64,000 nt of DNA from Larix kaempferi (taxonomy: Eukaryota > Streptophyta > Pinopsida > Pinales > Pinaceae), in contig BSBM01000870.1 of the NCBI GenBank assembly GCA_027924585.1, positions 558,001 to 622,000 of the forward strand, read 5' to 3'. The notes below the pieces were generated by a model. That model was not told where the DNA came from. It did no database searches and worked only from the letters and a program-made list of their open reading frames with translations. Every line of letters starts with the position of its first letter. Position 1 is the stretch's first letter. A program made the translations under genes and the position numbers. Positions 60,620-64,000 of this stretch are shown here, in pieces.

Positions 60620-62250
60620 TGTCATGCCCCCTCAACAGTGAACATTGGATCAAGATCCTAACCCAACCAATCCCTTGGGTTGAGGAGACAACTTCGGTAT
60701 CATGGGGTTAATTTTTGAATTCCAGGCATTTAATTAATTAGGAGTGTGCATTTAATTTTATCCAAAGTTTATTATGCACTTGGAATATTTAATTTTGATG
60801 TATTTAATATTTTTATTATGAATAAATGAGGATAATTCTCCACTAGGGTGCATTAGTGTCTAAGGTTGACTAAGAGGAGACTTGAGGAAGAAGTTAAGGA
60901 GACAACACATAAATATAGAAAATAAGGGAAATGAAAAGAAAGATGGAGCAAATCAGAAAAGCAACAAAAACTTAGGAAAAGCAGCATAAAGCAGAAAGAA
61001 ACACAAAAGAAGAAAGCGGGATAAATCATAAAAGAAGGAAAGTTAAAAAAAGAATGAAAATTTAGAAAATCCATAAAAACTAGAAAAAGCTAAAGCGGAA
61101 AGTGGAAAAGCAAACAGAAGAGGAAAAAGGAAGAAAGCAAAGGAAAAATGAAAAGGTAGGAAATCTAGCTTTCCTTATCCACTGAAGGAAGGTGCATTAG
61201 CTAAGGATATTTTCTCCTCAAGTCACCCACTCTCTATAAATGAACCAGTGTGCAACACATTCACACCTTTTGTCAGTTTGATGTTTGGATTGAGAGTAAT
61301 TGTGCCTCAGAGACTTGGGAAATGTGCCCCTAGTCCAAGATGGATGATGTGCCCTTGATTCCTGTGAGAGGATGATGGTATTCAGACATTTTAATTTATT
61401 TTATTTTAAGGTTCTATAGTTGAACCAAGGATGGTTCTAATTTTAGAAATCTCCAAGAAGTTCGTGGTTTGAATCTCAGATTTTCTTAGTGAGTTCTAGT
61501 GTTGTATTGTTGAGAAGAAGAGGAGAGGAGTTTTTGTAATGTTTTGAGAATACTCATGGATATAATATGATTTAATAAAATTCAATAATAATTTATTATA
61601 TCATTCATTACATTTCATATTGCAGAAGTCTGATAATTTCTTCATTTTCTCCACCCCCTCTAGAATTACCTAGATTTTAACTAGTTTTCAAAATGCTTGT
61701 GGTAGATGAATGAGAATATATACAAATGAGATCATTTATGATCCTGATGTTATTTAACATGTTGTATTATCCAATACATGTTTAATAATAAAAACACGTG
61801 ATCCTTCCTTTCATGTTTGGAAGCTCCTGAATTTTACTAGCTATGCAATCCTAGAATGTTATTTTACTTGTCTTTTTGTAAATATTTCTCAGATATTCCT
61901 TAAAATTGTTGGATTTATATATGAATTTATATTGACTAATATTTCATTCTTATTAGCCTCCTTGATTCAGAAACATTCATTCAACTCCTTTAGTCAAAAC
62001 ATAGAGTAATACTAGTCTGCATATGTTGGGATTCCTAGGAGCATTGCAGTAGATTTAAGCCTTACTGATTTCAACCCATAAATGGTCCCAGTAATTTTTG
62101 CAGAGGTATTAAATTATATACCAACCTTCCTTCCACCCATAGCTTCTAATCCTATCCCCCTACAGTTAAACTAGCTCACCAAAACACTATTTTTAATTGG
62201 TTCTTTAAGAAATTGAGTTTTTGTATCACTAATCCTAGTTGGTACATTAC
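60620..62250 (+). repeat. 3' LTR of C
   Basis: TGTCATGCCCCC ... GGTACATTACA. It shares CCAACCAATCCCTTGGGTTG with the B LTRs, and has a purine-rich tract (about 60890-61170), a TATA box (61234) and paired ATGTGCCC motifs (61321 and 61346). It is closer to the B LTR than to the C 5' LTR. Confidence 0.7.
61234..61242 (+). promoter_or_regulatory. TATA box of C 3' LTR
   Basis: CTATAAATG downstream of the purine tract, placed as in the other family LTRs. Confidence 0.5.
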
Positions 62251-62690
62251 AATGAGAACTCCAGTAGAGTTTTCAAAGGGGTAAAGAAAAGGATGCATGA
62301 TTATTCCTTTCCCCACTAGGTTTCGCTCCACCATTTTTACATAAAGGTGATGCTTCCCAAGGAAGCTTAGGAATGGTTTTGAGGCAAAATAGACACCCCA
62401 TGAGGTTGCATCCCCATCATAGAAATTATTGCACCGAGAGGCGCTCTACAGCCCAGTATGGGGGAGATGTTGTAACATGTGTGAGTTTGTCAAGTAACAT
62501 AACAAAATAATAACAAAATATAATTTGAAATATTGTTTAGTCGGACATTAATAATAAAAAAATGTGTATTTTTGAAATATTTCCTAAATGAAATCATTGA
62601 CTATATAACTAGGGAAGCTATTATACAAATTATAGAAAAAAATATTTCGGGTCAAGAATCTGCCGCAAAGATATCTTATTTCAAATGATT
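62251..62690 (+). other. possible 3' end of another LTR element
   Basis: TATGGGGGAGA followed by TGTTGTAACATGTG at 62468 looks like a polypurine tract plus LTR start. No partner LTR or coding domain is visible to confirm it. Confidence 0.3.
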
Positions 62691-63405
62691 ATCTATTTAA
62701 GAAATAATATTCACGTGATGATCACTATAATATTCACTATTACTTTTTTAATTCACATAAGTTTCGAATGAATATTAGCTTTACGTGAATATTAGCATTA
62801 CATTTTTTAATTCACTTAACTTGTGTTGTTTTTAATTGAAATCCATAAGTTTCAAATGAATATTAAAGATTTACATGAATATTAGCTTTACATTTTTTAA
62901 TTCGCCTAACTTCTGTTGTTTTTAATTGAAATCCATATGTTTCAAATGATTATTTTTTAAGAAATAATATTCAAGTGATGATCGCTATAATATTCACTAT
63001 TAATTTTTTAATTCACATAAGTTTCAAATGAATATTAGTTTTACGTGAATATTAATTCTTTAATTCACCTAACTTTTGGTGTTTTTAATTAAAATCCATA
63101 AGTTTCAAATGAATATTAGCTTTAGGTGAATATTAGATTTACATTTTTTAATTCGCCTAACTTATGCTATTTTTAATTTAAATCCATAAGTTTCAAATGA
63201 ATATTAGTTTTACGTGAATATTAGATTTACATTTTTTAATTGAAATTCATAAGCTTCAAATGATTATTTTTTTAAGAAATAATATTCAGGTGATGATCGC
63301 TATAATATTCACTATTACTTTTTTAATTCGCCTAACTTTTGTTGTTTTTAATTGAAATCCATAAGTTTCAAATGATTATTTTTTTAAGAAATAGATATAG
63401 AATAT
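62691..63405. repeat. complex AT-rich tandem array
   Basis: A composite unit recurs: AAGAAATAATATTCA.GTGATGATC appears at about 62700, 62960 and 63275, and within each period shorter phrases such as CATAAGTTTCAAATGA and TACGTGAATATTAG repeat. Periods are about 260 and 315 bp. No coding. Confidence 0.8.
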
Positions 63406-64000
63406 ATGAAATTTTATTTAAATAATATAACAAATTGGAAATAATTTTAAATATTAATTGAACCTTTAGTTTTAGTTTTCGTTAAGTTGAATCTTATTAT
63501 TATTTTTTAAATATTTGAAAGTACATTTTTTAATATTATATATATATATATATAATGGTGAGAAATATAGACTTACATATTTTAGTCCTAATCATTAGGT
63601 ATCTACTTGAATTAAATACAACAATTTGAGTTAATCATTAGGTATCTACTTTCTCTATTTTTTAATTAGAGACATAGTCATATACATTAACCTGACAATT
63701 TTAACCAAATTATATAAATAATAATTAAATTTAAAATGTAAATTTTACTTAAAAAGCAAGAATTAACATTTTAGCCATTCAAATTCAACAACGCTTAAGT
63801 TGTTATAATTTTTTATTTCAAACACTATATATATTTACAATGAAAGTTAATTATTTTCTAATAATTATTTTATTATTTAAACTACATGAAATTATATTTA
63901 AAATTAAATTAACATTTAATTGAAATTAAAATATATATTAATATTTACATATAAGTATATAAGTTCTTTATTATGTATAATAAGAACTACATGTGGTATA
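63406..64000. other. AT-rich gene-free end of window
   Basis: Very AT-rich with a short (TA)n run near 63538-63555. I see no gene or repeat border. Confidence 0.6.

Larger units (their letters stand above)
56113..62250 (+). mobile_element. Element C, third member of the B/C/D family
   Basis: 5' LTR 56113-57719, primer site 57721, degenerate coding interior 57750-60600, 3' LTR 60620-62250. The LTR lengths agree (1607 and 1631 bp) and both end ATTACA, but the sequences differ strongly: the start is TGTAATGTCCCCATTC in one and TGTCATGCCCCCTCAAC in the other. No TSD was found (TATAG left, ATGAG right) and the polypurine tract is unrecognisable. It is either very old or a recombinant of two subfamilies. 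Confidence 0.68.

Overview
This window is plant nuclear DNA made almost entirely of LTR retrotransposons, most of them decayed and several nested inside each other. The evidence is Ty1/copia and Ty3/gypsy gag-pol remains, TG...CA long terminal repeats (LTRs), initiator-tRNA-Met-type primer binding sites (TGGTATCAGAGC), polypurine tracts and exact 5-bp target site duplications (TSDs). I see no host protein gene, rRNA, intact tRNA or CRISPR array. A large, repeat-rich seed-plant genome fits; a gymnosperm is possible, but nothing here decides the species. All alignments were made by eye.

Layout. 1-3130: copia element A (minus strand, cut by the window edge), inserted in the gag of gypsy element F (3131 to about 9171, plus strand, chromovirus-like, many stops). 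9450-12245: gypsy remnant G (minus). 12245-13670: gene-free DNA with two SINE-like tRNA-promoter signatures. 13670 to about 16780: gypsy remnant H (plus), split by a 1014-bp insertion with terminal inverted repeats. 16792-35234: element D (minus, TSD TACTC), itself split by element E (21115-32417, TSD TGTGG), a non-coding element with LTRs of about 3.9-4.9 kb; one E LTR carries a further 812-bp insert. 35240-37120: gene-free AT-rich DNA. 37126-55264: element B (plus, TSD TCAAT), carrying copia element I in its 5' LTR (38042-44900) and a 3973-bp solo LTR of the E family in its coding region (47903-51875, TSD TACAT). 56113-62250: element C, a third relative of B and D. 62251-64000: a possible end of another retroelement and a complex AT-rich tandem array.

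The most interesting content is the B/C/D group. These three elements have LTRs of about 1.6-2.2 kb, Met-type primer sites and a broken reading frame with no protease, reverse transcriptase, RNase H or integrase that I can recognise. The frame has the same order of parts in the three copies: an acidic, tyrosine-rich N-terminus (clear in B and D), a coiled-coil-like middle, and a C-terminal run of W-D-P-x-I motifs spaced about 20-37 residues apart in one frame. They look like a non-autonomous LTR retrotransposon family with an unrecognised protein, presumably mobilised in trans. E is a second, protein-free non-autonomous family of the large-retrotransposon-derivative type. The copia and gypsy copies here are all broken, so none could supply the enzymes today.
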